A DNA stretch of 64,000 bases from Ursus arctos (lineage: Eukaryota > Chordata > Mammalia > Carnivora > Ursidae): positions 59,517,689-59,581,688 of the forward strand of contig NW_026622797.1 of the NCBI RefSeq assembly GCF_023065955.2, in the 5' to 3' direction. The position numbers were made by a program, and so were the translations under genes. Of the stretch, positions 36,170 through 47,070 are shown one piece after another (the first letter of the stretch is position 1; every line of letters starts with the position of its first letter). The notes under the pieces are model-generated. The model was not told the DNA's origin. It was given only the letters and a program-made list of their open reading frames with translations, and did no database searches.

Positions 36170-36503
36170 AAGTTGACCCTTGAACAATGTGAGATTAGGG
36201 GCACCGACCACCCACACAGTAGAAAATCCATGTGTAGCTCTTGACTCCCCTAGAACTTAACTACTAATAGCCTATTATTGACCAGAAGTCTTACCAATAA
36301 CACAATGATCGATTAACACATATTTTGTATGTTATATGTATTATAAACTGTGTTCTTACAATAAAGTAAGCTAGAGAAAAGAAAATGTTATTAAGAAAAT
36401 CATAAGGAAAATACATTTACAGCATTATACTGTATTTATTGAAAAAAATCCACATATAAATGGACCCATGCAGTTCCAATCCACGTTGTTCACCAGTCAA
36501 CTG
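36170..36503. mobile_element. Non-autonomous DNA transposon with terminal inverted repeats
   Basis: The ends 'agttgacccttgaacaa' (36171-36187) and 'ttgttcaccagtcaact' (36486-36502) are imperfect inverted repeats, and the right end is followed by TA, as in Tc1/mariner-class insertions. Interior landmarks 'ctactaatagcctattattg', 'acatattttgtatgttatat' and 'aataaagtaagctagagaaa' match a widespread mammalian MER-type element that I place in the Tigger group without certainty. There is no transposase frame. Confidence 0.75.
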
Positions 36504-36519
36504 TAATTAATTAAGAGAT

Positions 36520-36715
36520 AGATGAATTTAGTCCCCAAAATGATCCAAAGGAACCACTATTGTTGCTAGTTTGCAGCTAAAAACATAGAAGCTGATGGTA
36601 CTAATGGCATGTCCAAGCCATGCTGCTGGTCAGTTACAGAACCAGAGATTAATGTGAAACCATTAATCTGAGACTCAAGAGTCCACACTCTTCTCCATGG
36701 TATTCTGTATTATTT
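36520..36715 (-). repeat. MIR fragment, antisense
   Basis: 'gcagctaaaaacatagaagc', 'gtccaagccatgctgctggt', 'agttacagaaccagagatta' and 'cacactcttctccatgg' follow antisense MIR ('gaggaaactgagg ... cacacagctagtaagtgg ... gtgctcttaaccac'). Confidence 0.65.
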
Positions 36716-36799
36716 TACTGCACACCTGTAGGCAACAGCAAATAGTTATTAGATAATCTGAGGAGAGCGAGGCTAAAATTCACAAAATTTTTTTAACCT

Positions 36800-36925
36800 C
36801 TCTCATCTCTGTAGTGAAGGTAATAATGCCTGATTCATAGATATACCATAAACATTAAATAATATGATAGATGTATAGTGCTTGGAACAGTGCAAATATT
36901 GCTACTGTCATTGTAGTGATTATTA
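36800..36925 (+). repeat. MIR fragment, sense
   Basis: 'cctctctcatctctgtagtg' followed by 'aaggtaataatgcctgattc' and 'agtgcttggaacagtgca' corresponds to the central and 3' parts of MIR. Confidence 0.6.
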
Positions 36926-38544
36926 ATTTTACCCAAGAATAAACACTATATAATTGGCAGAAGCATTTTCTCTGTGGAAGTTATTTGAATCACATATGCC
37001 TGCCATTCCTCGAAAGGAATTGATCTATATGTGTTGGGCAGATAGATAAGTGGAGGAGGAAGAAAGAAGGAACAACTTTATTCCTTTACTGGAGAAAGAA
37101 TAGATTGCAAAAGAATGCAAGCTTAAGCAATAGTTTGAAAATCACTAAGCAAGCACAGTCTCTTAAAGCATGGTTAAATACAAGAGTGTTGTGCATTTGT
37201 TAAATGTAAAGAAACCTCTAGGGATCAGAACAGTCCAAAATTTTAGACCAGACTCTCTTAACTTTCCTATGTAAGTCTTGTACTACCCAATGCCTATAAA
37301 ACAGGGTTACCAGTAAAAACAGAAAAGGATGATGATGATACTTAACAACATTTCTGACAAGGCCATTATCATCATCGAAAGTAGGTTTTAAAATGTAAAG
37401 CATTTTGACACTTTAAAATACTATACACTTTGCAGATATGATTACTTTTAGCAATAATTGACAACAAGCACCTGATTTAAGGCAAAGAGAAAAGGACCCA
37501 AGTGTCAGTCATGATTTCACTCACTTATTTGAAACTTTCAACTGTGGGTTTTTTTGTTTTTGTTTTTTTTTTCCTGCAAGACTCAAATACAGATTTTCCT
37601 CCTTATCTCTGTTCAGAGGACTGAGTTATCAGGGGTCCCTCCTTAATCTAAGGGAGAAGGGGGTTGTACAAGGTGGTAGGAAGCTCATGAGAAGGGAGAC
37701 AGGGCCCTTGGAAGAACAAGATCTCAACAGGGACAATCCAGAGAGCCCCAAGAACTAACACCTCACCCTGTCTCCTAGGAGCCTGAACAACTTCCTGCTA
37801 TTCACTAAACCTCAAAAGGCACAAGATTATTCTCCTTGTCAACCAGGATAGGCTCACTGCGAGCTCTTGGAGGAAAACGCATGCCTTCTTCTCCATAAAG
37901 GACAGCTACCTGACCAACGGAAGCCACGCTCGGAACCCAAGAGGACCTATATTAGGTTGGAAGCTGCCTGGCTTGCAGCTGCCAGCCCAGGATGGAAGCA
38001 GCATATTATTTCCATCAGGACAAGAACTTCTCAGCTGACTCTGAGCCACTTTATTTACGAATCCTGTTTAGCCTTTGGACACCATCAATATTACCCCGTC
38101 CAGATGTTTACTACCTGGACTACATCATTTTTGCCACATTACAATGATATCAGCACCACCTGCCTGAAATGTCCCTGCTCAAGTCCCTGATTACTGGTAT
38201 AATTACAGCTCCCTAGTTTGCCCAAGACAGGCCCAGTTTGGATCTGTTGTGCCTATATGACACCGAAGCTCCCCTTTCACTCTCAAAAGAATCCTGGATT
38301 GGATAGTAAATTATATGATCATACTGCTATACCCTGACTGTAAGGCATCTGTCTCCATATTCATTCAGTAGAGAAATGTATCCATAGACATGTAGATAAA
38401 TTAATCACTGTGGATAGTTTTCACTATCCAAGAAAACTAACAATGATTAAAAACAAAAACAAAAACAAAAACACCGGTAATTTGACTCCTAATGCTACTG
38501 CATTTATCAATAGCCTATATACTGTGTGTTCCTTGCTTAGTTAT
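36926..38544. other. Unrecognised stretch with a GC-richer part
   Basis: 37700-38340 is more GC-rich than its surroundings and holds a plus-strand open frame of 107 codons (37867-38190) starting with TTG. No domain, splice pattern or repeat family was recognised. It might be an old LTR or DNA-transposon relic. (AAAAAC)n simple repeat occupies about 38449-38473. Confidence 0.4.
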
Positions 38545-38682
38545 TATCCATCTTCTCCAAATGGAATGTAATTTCCATATGGGCAAGAACTTTTTTCTGT
38601 TTTGTACACTGTTGTATCTCTAACATTTAGAAAGAAATCAATAATATTTTTATTTTGGCCAAATAAATGAATGAAAGAAATC
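38545..38682 (+). repeat. L2 3' end
   Basis: 'ggaatgtaatttccatatgg', 'gcaagaacttttttctgttt', 'tgtacactgttgtatctcta' and the terminal 'aataaatgaatgaaag' match the L2 3' end in order. Confidence 0.85.
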
Positions 38683-38724
38683 CAAGGGCTAAAGTAGCAG
38701 AGTTTGAACCTTACCATGATCCCA

Positions 38725-38915
38725 GAACTATACCAAGGTCTTTACATATACTGTTTTTTTAAATTGTAACTACAACTCCATAGTGCAAATATTACTTTTA
38801 AAGATGAATAAACCAAGGAAGAGCAGGGACAAATAATTTGGCCAAGGCCACATGGCCAGAACACCTTGCACCCAGGATATGCATGTGACCATGGTGCCAC
38901 GGTGCTTAGATAGCC
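38725..38915 (-). repeat. MIR, antisense
   Basis: 'gtctttacatatactg', 'taactacaactccatagtgc', 'gatgaataaaccaaggaaga' and 'ttggccaaggccacatggcc' reproduce the antisense MIR order including the 'gcccaaggtcacacagc' core. Confidence 0.75.
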
Positions 38916-39454
38916 TGAGAGGCTATAACTCAACATCCTGGGTTTTCCTCTTTCAAATATTTTGTGGGAACAGAAATAGACCAGCCCTTTTGTTTTGTTT
39001 TGTTTTAGCTCATCTGAGGAAGATAAGGTTTAGGTAGAATTAAATAGTTTCAGTTGCTGAAGAGATATATTTTGATTTTTTAAAAACCAATAAACTGAAC
39101 ACTTGTCATGCTTCCAAGTCTGAAGAGTCATTAATGAAAAAAGCATATGCCTCGCTTCAGTATTTCCTTAAGATGGTTAAAATAGCTAACACTAAATCAG
39201 GCAGTGTTGACTGTACTATCACCATCTTGCTAGTAGACAGCAGAGGGAACTGTTAGTACATTCAGCAGCAAGGTGTAAGCAGGCTATGGCAAAAGAGGGA
39301 AAAGCAACCAACTATAGTGTACATTGCACTTGGATCTCTTCTCATTTTAAATGTTATGCCATTTTATTATGAGCTTCTCCAAACCTGACAACTCCTAGTC
39401 ATTTCTGAATGATATCTCAAAAACATTGGTTTTGCATGCTGAAGTACTTAGAAT
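38916..39454. other. Unrecognised spacer
   Basis: AT-rich with no named feature. A short (TTTTG)n run lies at about 38987-39006. Confidence 0.45.
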
Positions 39455-39690
39455 TTCTTTTTGAGTTTCTTCGCTGGAATCTCATTGTCATTCAGATGAA
39501 GTTTAAGCTACCTGTCCAAGCCCCCAAGGATTTTCACCACTCCTCTTCGTTCTCTCTCAGTCATTGCCTCCTTTGACCTCTTCACCTCCTTCTCACAATC
39601 TCAACCATCTGGAACAATTTTCTTATTTTCCTCTGACAAGTGTCATATCTTACTTAAGACTCTCCTTAAAACTCTTCTCTTCTGAGGAGA
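39455..39690 (+). repeat. L2 fragment, sense
   Basis: 'gatgaagtttaagctacctg', 'ccaaggattttcaccactcc', 'ctcagtcattgcctcc' and the later 'aagactctccttaaaactct' follow the L2 ORF/3' UTR junction ('aaggcccttcatgatctggc ...'). Confidence 0.6.
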
Positions 39691-39892
39691 TAATTTCAAG
39701 CTTACTTTGATAGATGTGTGAGCATTCTGGTCATGACGTCTACCAACCCACTGAGAGCCAGGGGTTAATGGCACTCGTCTACTGTCTGGTCAATTGATCC
39801 TTCCCTCCTCACTACTCTCTGTGTTTCCCCCTCCCAAAAAAGTGCCTGATAAGTCAGAGAATTATCTTTCCAGATAGAGGAGAAACTATTTG

Positions 39893-40030
39893 GGGGGAGA
39901 GGGGCACAGGGAGAGACAGAGAGAGAATCTTAAGCAGGCTCCATCCCTAGTATGGAGCCAGTGGGGCTCCATCCCCACAACCTGAAATCAAGAGTTGGAC
40001 GCTTAATCGACTAAGCCCCCCAGGTGTCCC
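39893..40030 (-). repeat. Old Can-SINE, tail truncated
   Basis: 'agagagaatcttaagcaggc', 'ctccatccctagtatgg', 'caacctgaaatcaagagttg' and 'ccccccaggtgtcccc' identify a Can-SINE of the older head variant. The T-rich tail module is missing and no target-site duplication is visible. Confidence 0.85.
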
Positions 40031-40255
40031 CAGGAAAAATTCTTTTACTCAAGGGTTTACGTACCACTATTGTCCACTATAAGAAACAGAAAACTTCTTG
40101 GATAGTTGAAAAAACAACTATTCTATCATCAAATAATGTGGGGTGAGCTGAATGCATGCCTTCATGTTTGCCTCTGCTACATGGGTCGAAAGTGTCAGGA
40201 GGAAATACTCCGTTGACATTCTTGCACCACCTGAGTCACTAAAGTTACTTTTAAA

Positions 40256-40443
40256 GATTTTATTTGTATTTATTTGACAGAGAGAGAGACAGCCAGCGAG
40301 AGAGGGAACACAGGCAGGGGGAGTGGGAGAGGAAGAAGCAGGCTCCCAGTGGAGGAGCCTGATGTGGGGCTCGATCCCAGGACTCTGGGATCAGGCCCTG
40401 AGCTGAAGGCGGACGCTTAATGACTGAGCCACCCAGGTGCCCC
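40256..40443 (-). repeat. Young Can-SINE with 19-bp target-site duplication
   Basis: Full-length minus-orientation Can-SINE with 'gacagccagcgagagaggg', 'gtgggagaggaagaagcagg' and 'gccacccaggtgccccc'. The perfect duplication 'cactaaagttacttttaaa' lies at 40237-40255 and 40444-40462. It belongs to the same variant as 8490 and 15763 and is a recent insertion. Confidence 0.96.
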
Positions 40444-40462
40444 CACTAAAGTTACTTTTAAA

Positions 40463-41224
40463 ACAGAGAACCAAGGCCTATTATGATTTGAGTGAGACTC
40501 TAATATGCATAGTGGGTCAGGCATTAAAATAAATCTGTGTCATAGAACTCTGACAGCAAAAGATGTAAGCTAGAAGGGTTCCATGGTCATATAATCTTGG
40601 AAAGCAAATACATATACTCCCCACTTTGGAGATGTACAATGAGCATTAATGAACTTTAACAGAATAAGACTTTGAGAAGTCCTCTCAAAAACATCCTATT
40701 ATTATTTTATTCAGTGTTTCATTAATTTGTTCAAACTCTTCTTCTTTGCATTAACACAGCACATGCTGTTATCTAGGAGAAATAGCATTTGACAGAACAC
40801 AAATTAGGAAATTTTGGCTCAGAGAATAAAAGCTGGAACAGGTCTATAAAATAAATCAAGTCCAGCCCACTGATCTTATTGATAAGTAAACTTACATATA
40901 GAGAGGATGTCTTGCAGATTCACGAAACATTACATATTTTAGTTTCTTTATCAGCTTCCTTTAGTCTAAGTTTCACCATGCAATCCATTTTCCCCTAATC
41001 CCTGCCTAAATAACATCTCATTGTCCAGCTCCCATCATTTTATATCATAGGCAAATATCTCAGAATTACCTCATTGACATAGCCTAGAACTCATACTCCT
41101 TAACATAGCATTCTAGGACTTGAGGGAACGGAACTTGTAACTTCAGTGTCATCTAAATGGGCCCAATGTGCTAACCAAAGTGTAGAGTTGCCTCCCAAAG
41201 ACATTCAGTGCTTCTCCACTTCTG
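40463..41224. other. Unrecognised noncoding stretch
   Basis: No repeat family named. A weak antisense MIR resemblance near 40870-40920 is not strong enough to call. Confidence 0.45.
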
Positions 41225-41500
41225 GGTTTTCTGCTCATCTGGGCTCACAAAATCCTACTCATCCTTGAGGACCTCTCAATGGTACTTTCTCCATGAGCTT
41301 CTAGAATTACCTTAATTAGCATTTTACATTCACTCGTGTTCCTAAAGCACAATATATGTGTACTCCAACTTATTAGACTCCATTGTGTATGTTATGGCTT
41401 GTCTGATATTTTCCTTAAGGGTAAGATCTGTATTTGGTTTGTCCCAGAATCCTGTTGCCCAAAGCAGGTTCATAGTAGGTATTTGCAGAGCTAATCCTAC
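41225..41500 (+). repeat. L2 3' region, sense
   Basis: 'ctactcatccttgaggacct', 'acctctcaatggtac', 'cttgtctgatattttcctta', 'ggtaagatctgtatttgg' and 'gttcatagtaggtatttg' reproduce the L2 3' UTR order. Confidence 0.75.
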
Positions 41501-41931
41501 AGTTTGCAGTCACACAGAGATGTAGTGACAGAGTGAGGGCAAGGCAGTACCACCTTTCAAGATCGGTGTTGTTGCTAATAAAGCCTAGTAAAAGTAATGG
41601 GAGTGCTTATGTTGGCTTTCATAGGAACCATAACATGTCGTCAATGTTACCATTGCTGTGCGTTCATCTATTTCATTTTGATAACGCTTCAAGATGAGTA
41701 ATAAAGACCTGTGCAATTACTATATAATTTACATTGCTATCTTGGGATGAATCCTATAAAAGCAACAGAACTGTGGAAATTATCATTTCTATAAATAAGC
41801 AATGTAAGAAAGAGCATAGTATAAGAAGGCTTGGAGACAGACATAGATCTGGTCCCTTCTTAAAGGACATTCTAGTTCCAACTCTTTAAGCCTGTTTCTT
41901 CTACTGCAAAATGGCAAAAAAAAAAAAAAAA
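41501..41931. other. Unrecognised spacer with possible MIR core
   Basis: 'aagcctgtttcttctactgc' then 'aaaatggc' (about 41889-41916) could be a sense MIR core. A poly-A run follows at about 41916-41932. Confidence 0.4.
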
Positions 41932-42165
41932 TATTGAGCATTATCCATGTGCTATGTTTTGTATTTAGCCCACACTTAGCCTATATTATCTCATAATTTT
42001 CATAACAAGTATATTAAGTCAGTAGTATTAGATGCAAGGAAACCGAGGCTCAGAAATTATTCAAATAACATGACTAAAGACACACAGCTAGCTACTATGT
42101 ATCAGAGGCAGGATTCAAACCCAACTTTTCAGAGGTAAAGCAATTCTGCTTCCGTATTTCCTACC
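41932..42165 (-). repeat. MIR, nearly full-length, antisense
   Basis: 'tgagcattatccatgtgcta', 'attatctcataattttcata', 'ggaaaccgaggctcagaaat', 'gacacacagctagctactat' and 'ggcaggattcaaacccaact' follow the antisense MIR consensus over almost its full length. Confidence 0.9.
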
Positions 42166-42298
42166 CCAGGAGAAATGGTGACAATTAAATAAAAGGATGC
42201 ATTTGCAATCCCCCTGATATAGTGGATCTCACACTAGATTTGCTTCCCAAATATTCCTTCCCTTCCTATTTGCCTTTCTGTTCATGGATTACTAGAAA

Positions 42299-42397
42299 TT
42301 GCACCAAATCAAGAATGAGAAGACTTGTGTTCAAGGAAGGTTTTTATTTGCACCAAATCAAGAATGAGAAGACTTGTGTTCAAGGAAGGTTTTTATT
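42299..42397 (+). repeat. Perfect tandem duplication, 49-bp unit
   Basis: The 49-base unit beginning 'ttgcaccaaatcaagaatga' and ending 'ggaaggtttttat' occurs twice in immediate succession (42299-42347 and 42348-42396) with no mismatch. The unit has no simple-repeat character. Perfect identity implies a very recent duplication or an assembly artefact. Confidence 0.97.
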
Positions 42398-42932
42398 ACC
42401 AAATGGGGATGATAAGACCGTGGTTATAAAAGAGCTTAAAAAAAATCAAAAGTCCTCATAAATGTAAATTTTTGTTATTCATTGGATGAATAATCACTAC
42501 AGTATGGACGTGCTTATCTGGCATGCTAAGATTATAGATTCACAGAAATAAGTGCCATTTTATGTTGAGGGCTCAACTCTGCATTTGTTTTATTTAAACT
42601 CAACTCTAAGGAAAAAAAATGCTAAAATTAGAAATATATTATTTTGATTTTTTGCCTTGCCAACAGGTAACTTCTGAAAGTCTCAATTGCTTTTAGCTAG
42701 GTAGCCTCTGTCTTGCAGTGAACCGTGTCTATCTACTGATTTTACTGAGTTGAATACCACAAGAAGCAATCCTGTCTTTCATACTTTGTCATCAACTCTC
42801 AGAAATTTTCTGTAATTTGATCTTGAGCTACTTGGTCCTTGAGTCCAGATTTGAATGTTCAGAGAAAGGCAAAGACATTCAAAGCCCACTGCTCTCATTT
42901 TTAGATTGTTTCATCTGAGTGGTGGCATCTTT

Positions 42933-42935
<3 letters not shown>
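42398..42935. other. Unrecognised spacer
   Basis: AT-rich with no recognised feature. Confidence 0.45.
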
Positions 42936-42973
<38 letters not shown>

Positions 42974-42978
42974 ACACA
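42936..42978 (+). repeat. (CA)n microsatellite
   Basis: About 16 uninterrupted AC units followed by a GA-interrupted extension. Likely length-polymorphic. Confidence 0.96.
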
Positions 42979-43304
42979 GCAACAGAGTGCCAAAAATACG
43001 CAAATGTTATGTGGAAAACTCAGCCACTCACCTAAATGTTTAAAAAATATCCAGATGTTGGACTTAATGTAGAAAAACTATCTGGCAGATCAGCTTAGTT
43101 CTTTACTTTTCATCCAGCTGTTGGATGCTATGGAAGGACAGCCCAAGTTTGTACTTAAAGATGAGCAAAAAAGTGGTGTCAGATGTATGTTCCTAGTCCT
43201 CTAGAAAACACTTTCATTTCAATAAGTTGTAGGCATCATTCTTGAGTGAGAAAAACAGAAATCCCATAGAGCAATGACTTTTGTTTAGCACTGCCCACTT
43301 TTAA

Positions 43305-43485
43305 GATTATTTATTTATTGAGAGAGAGAGAGAGACTGCACTAGCAGGGGGAGGGGCAAAGGGAGAGGGAGAGAAAGAATCTCAAACAGATTCTGCCCAG
43401 AATGGGGAGCTGACACAGGCCTTGATCCCAGGACCCTGAGATCATGACCTGAGCCAAAATCAAGAATCAGCGGCACCTCTGGAAC
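43305..43485 (-). repeat. Older Can-SINE, head truncated, with target-site duplication
   Basis: T-rich tail, GA-rich body, 'gaccctgagatcatgacctg' and 'gccaaaatcaagaatcagcg' are present. The head end 'gccacccaggtgcccc' is absent. 'actgcccacttttaa' flanks it at 43290-43304 and 43484-43498, so the missing head was probably lost during insertion (5' truncation of the RNA copy) and not by later deletion. Confidence 0.92.
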
Positions 43486-43498
43486 TGCCCACTTTTAA

Positions 43499-44724
43499 AA
43501 CACTTTTCATGGACAACGTGTTCTTCAGAAACTTGTCATCTTGAAATAATACTGAAATTTGAAGTAACTGACTCCTATAGCAAAATTCCGGATTCATATT
43601 TAGAGTCAAATATTTTATAGAAGAAAAGTGCCAAAGAATTATTTTATTTCAACAGCAAATTATCAAATCATACTGCCAAAAAGCAAATAATCTTTGGCAG
43701 AGAGTAAAAGGGTGTAGCGTCATCCAGCACCAAATTATAGACCAACAGATGTCTCACCAAATACTGTGTCTCTCTACCTCCAACAGCATACTCACATGTG
43801 ATGAGGCACCAAGGTCAAGATCCAAAATCATTAGGTAATCATTAGGATTGAAGTTTGCTTTGAGGCTACTTTGCAAAAAAGTTATATATCTCCAGGTTTA
43901 GTAATTGACTTTTAAAAAAACTTACAACTAAAAGAAATGAGCAACTCTTTTTCTTTCCAGATAGTATCAACTTTTAAATATTATTTTTCCTTAAAAATAT
44001 AACTATATATTAAGAGGAAAAACTAACAAATGCGATGTGTTCCTCCTCTCCTTAATTTCAATAAGGCAGACTTTTTTCATATTTAAAAATCAGAAGTGGT
44101 ATAAAAATGTCTTATAACAAAGCAGTAAAAGGGGCAGTGAAAGTGAATAGATACAGCACATATTATTTTGTTAACAGTAAAGTAGCCACAAAATCATAGT
44201 ACACATACCAACCTCTGAGAAGATTATTAAAGGATGCCATGAGATAAAGCAGGGGAAAATGGTGCACAAAAAAATCAGACGCTTTGGAAAAAGCAAGGAG
44301 AAAAAGATGGGCATGAAAATTTATAGACAGTTTGAGGGTAGGTTTTCAAAGTGGCATGTGACACAGCCAAGCACAAATCCTCTTACTTATTAACGGGATT
44401 TGTCCCTGTACCTGTCACACATTGCTTTGAAAATATCTGCCTCTGTGAAAGGTATACTGCTTCTCTCCGTCAGTTTTACTCTTAAGAGACTAATGTATAA
44501 TCTCTTTAGGTTTCATCTTTTGTATTTCTGTGCATATGACAAATTGTTTTGAACACTCTTCATCCATACACATAAGAAGGTAGGCACTAAGGGCTTATCA
44601 CCGCATATTTAAAAATCCCTGAGATACTATTTTTCTCATTGGAAATAATTGTTCTATTAAAATAATCTCTAGATTTATCATCGAAAAATTGCCAACAAAT
44701 ACATTCGTGCCTTGGTGCCATAAG
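43499..44724. other. Unrecognised noncoding stretch
   Basis: AT-rich, no repeat family or exon recognised. Confidence 0.45.
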
Positions 44725-45471
44725 GCAATTGTTCTCAAGCTTAGCAGACTTGGTGTCTCCTTTTTATAACAAATATTCTGTAGCCCATTTACTACACTAA
44801 AATAAAATTCATAGATATCATGACCACTCTAAGCACATCATTTAAAAAAATCAAAGAGAAATAAAAAGGAACGTTCTTCGTCACACAATAGTACATATTT
44901 TGAAATGTAAATACCTGAGCACTGCGACATAATGCAGACAAGAAGAAACTGAGCGAGCGTGGATACTTATGCAGAGAAACCTGGAAATCTGTAAACGAAT
45001 CAGCTACCAGTGCAAACTGACTGCAGGATGCTGTATTGATGCAGCAAACACCATAGAATTGCCACTAATTGGTAAACTGTGACCAACAAATGGTAAAGTT
45101 CAGACTAACATTTTTCTCTTAATTTACATGCTAGTTTGGCTTTTGGAAAGTTCCATGTATATTTAAAAAATGTAAAAAATCTTTTATAAGCCCGTGTAAA
45201 AAAACAAATGGGTTTTAATTGTAGATAATTAGGTTTTTTTATTTACAGTAATACCTGATAGGAGACTCAAAAGTCCTGCAAAGGAAGAACAGTTTTCCAA
45301 TGTGCTGGACCCTCTTGCAAATTGTAAATGTCCAGCAATCTTGGGCTTCACGCAAGCCAGTCCCAACGAAATTCCAAAGATTTTTTTTTTTAAAAAAAAC
45401 CTCATTCACTCTCAAAATCCCCAAATTTCTCTGTAGGGTGCAATGTTGTCTCCCAGTGAGAACGACTGCTG
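44725..45471. mobile_element. Possible hAT-type DNA transposon relic
   Basis: The left end 'caattgttctcaagctt' and right end 'cagtgagaacgactg' resemble the inverted termini of mammalian hAT/Charlie elements ('cagtggttctcaac' and 'gttgagaaccactg'). The flanking octamers 'ccataagg' and 'ctgtagga' agree in only about half of positions, so the target duplication is not convincing. The interior was not matched to a named family, and the two ends could belong to different elements. Confidence 0.35.
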
Positions 45472-46714
45472 TAGGATTACAGAAGTGGTAATCAAATAAT
45501 GGTACCAGCATCTTTTTGTGTTTATTTTGCTTTGTTTTTGCTAAGGTAAGTCAAAGCTTGGCTTTTTAAAAATCCACTATGCAACTGACACTGAGTTTCT
45601 ACATTTTGTGGCAGGAGTACTCAAAAGTCTTCTGCTGATAACTTTGAGTTAAAAATAAATGGACTTAGCACATTGATTGGGGACATTTGAATGAAACTTG
45701 CTTCATGAAGTATCATGCATGCTAAAGTTGACTACTTAAAAATAGAAAGACTGGATTTTTTTTCCCTTGGAAATTACGTTTCACATGTATAAAGAATTAA
45801 CCCAGGTACAAAAATGCAATCCATAAATCAGAGGGAAAAATGAGATGCAGAGGAATTTGAGGGAAAAGAAATAATGGTACAAGCAGTTGTTTCAATGGAA
45901 AAAAATAACTTCACCACATGACATGATATAGTGCTAGATTTATTATTCCATTTATCCATTTATTCTTAAAACAAGCCAACCATAGACATTTACCTTAGAA
46001 ATCTAAAGTTGCTTATTTCTGTGCAGTACAGTTCTACAGAACCATGGATTGATGGTTTCATAAGGTATCAGTCACACTTCCATAACATTTGCTGATATAA
46101 ATATAAAAGCTTCATTTTAAAGGATAAATAAAGCCACACTATTATCTAAACAGGGTAAAATTTAACATCCTTGTGGTTTGTGGAAATTTTTGATGTGCCT
46201 GCTGGCTTTTCAATAAAAATCAATTATGCCTTAAATGCGAGCGGTAGTCAACATACTACAGACTATAAATTCAATTTCATACTCAGAAATATGGATTAGC
46301 TGAACTTGATGCCCTTCCATTGATTTCAGAAAGCAAAAGCTGATAAGGTAAATAATAGTAAGAGGCTCTCTGACACTCCACATCAAGTTCCGGATTTCCA
46401 TATTATTTTTGTAAGAACTTTGCAGTCACCACAATATCCTCCTTGTGAAATATGTATGATGAATAGATATTATATGGATTGCTGATTCATCTCTCCATAC
46501 AGAATGGATATTTGGTTTTCATAAGCCAGGAAGGAACCGCACAGAAAAAAGAATATGCTTATTTCCCTCGGCTCAGTGCAAGGTATATGTCAACTGATAG
46601 TGAATAAATCCAGTGCATAATTAGAGAACTCACCGATTATGCCCTGAGATCCCACTTATAAATAAAAATTATACAAACCAGGAGCATTTGTATACTCTCC
46701 AATTCTTCAGTGTT
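45472..46714. other. Unrecognised noncoding stretch
   Basis: No repeat family or exon recognised. Confidence 0.45.
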
Positions 46715-47070
46715 TTATATACATATGTGTGTGTATGTGCGTGTACATATATATATACACACATAAGCACACATACACACTATATAAATGTTATGTACCT
46801 AAGTGCATATACAGTGTACATAAGCATAAGCATATACACTATTTATGTGCTTATGTATACAATATAAGCATATATATATGTGCTTGTGTATACACATATA
46901 TATATGCTTATAGTGTGTATATATGTATATATAAGCATATGTACATAAGCATATATAAGTATATATATACTGTATGTATATATAAATATATATACTGGGG
47001 AGAGAGAGGAAAGGGAAGCATAAATATAAATATATATTTATATTTACATACATACTGGGGAGAGAGAGAA
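46715..47070 (+). repeat. Alternating TA/TG/CA low-complexity tract
   Basis: About 350 bases of mixed TA, TG and CA steps with recurring 'ataagcatat' words and many self-complementary segments. At its right end a unit beginning 'tatactggggagagagag' near 46988 recurs as 'catactggggagagagag' near 47051, each followed by A/G-rich sequence and 'aagca'. Open frames of 106-119 codons on both strands here are artefacts of the repeat. Confidence 0.85.

Noticed and set aside
37867..38190. A 107-codon plus-strand frame in GC-richer DNA.
   Set aside because: It starts with TTG and no domain is recognisable. The GC-rich segment may be an old repeat. Kept only as an unrecognised stretch.
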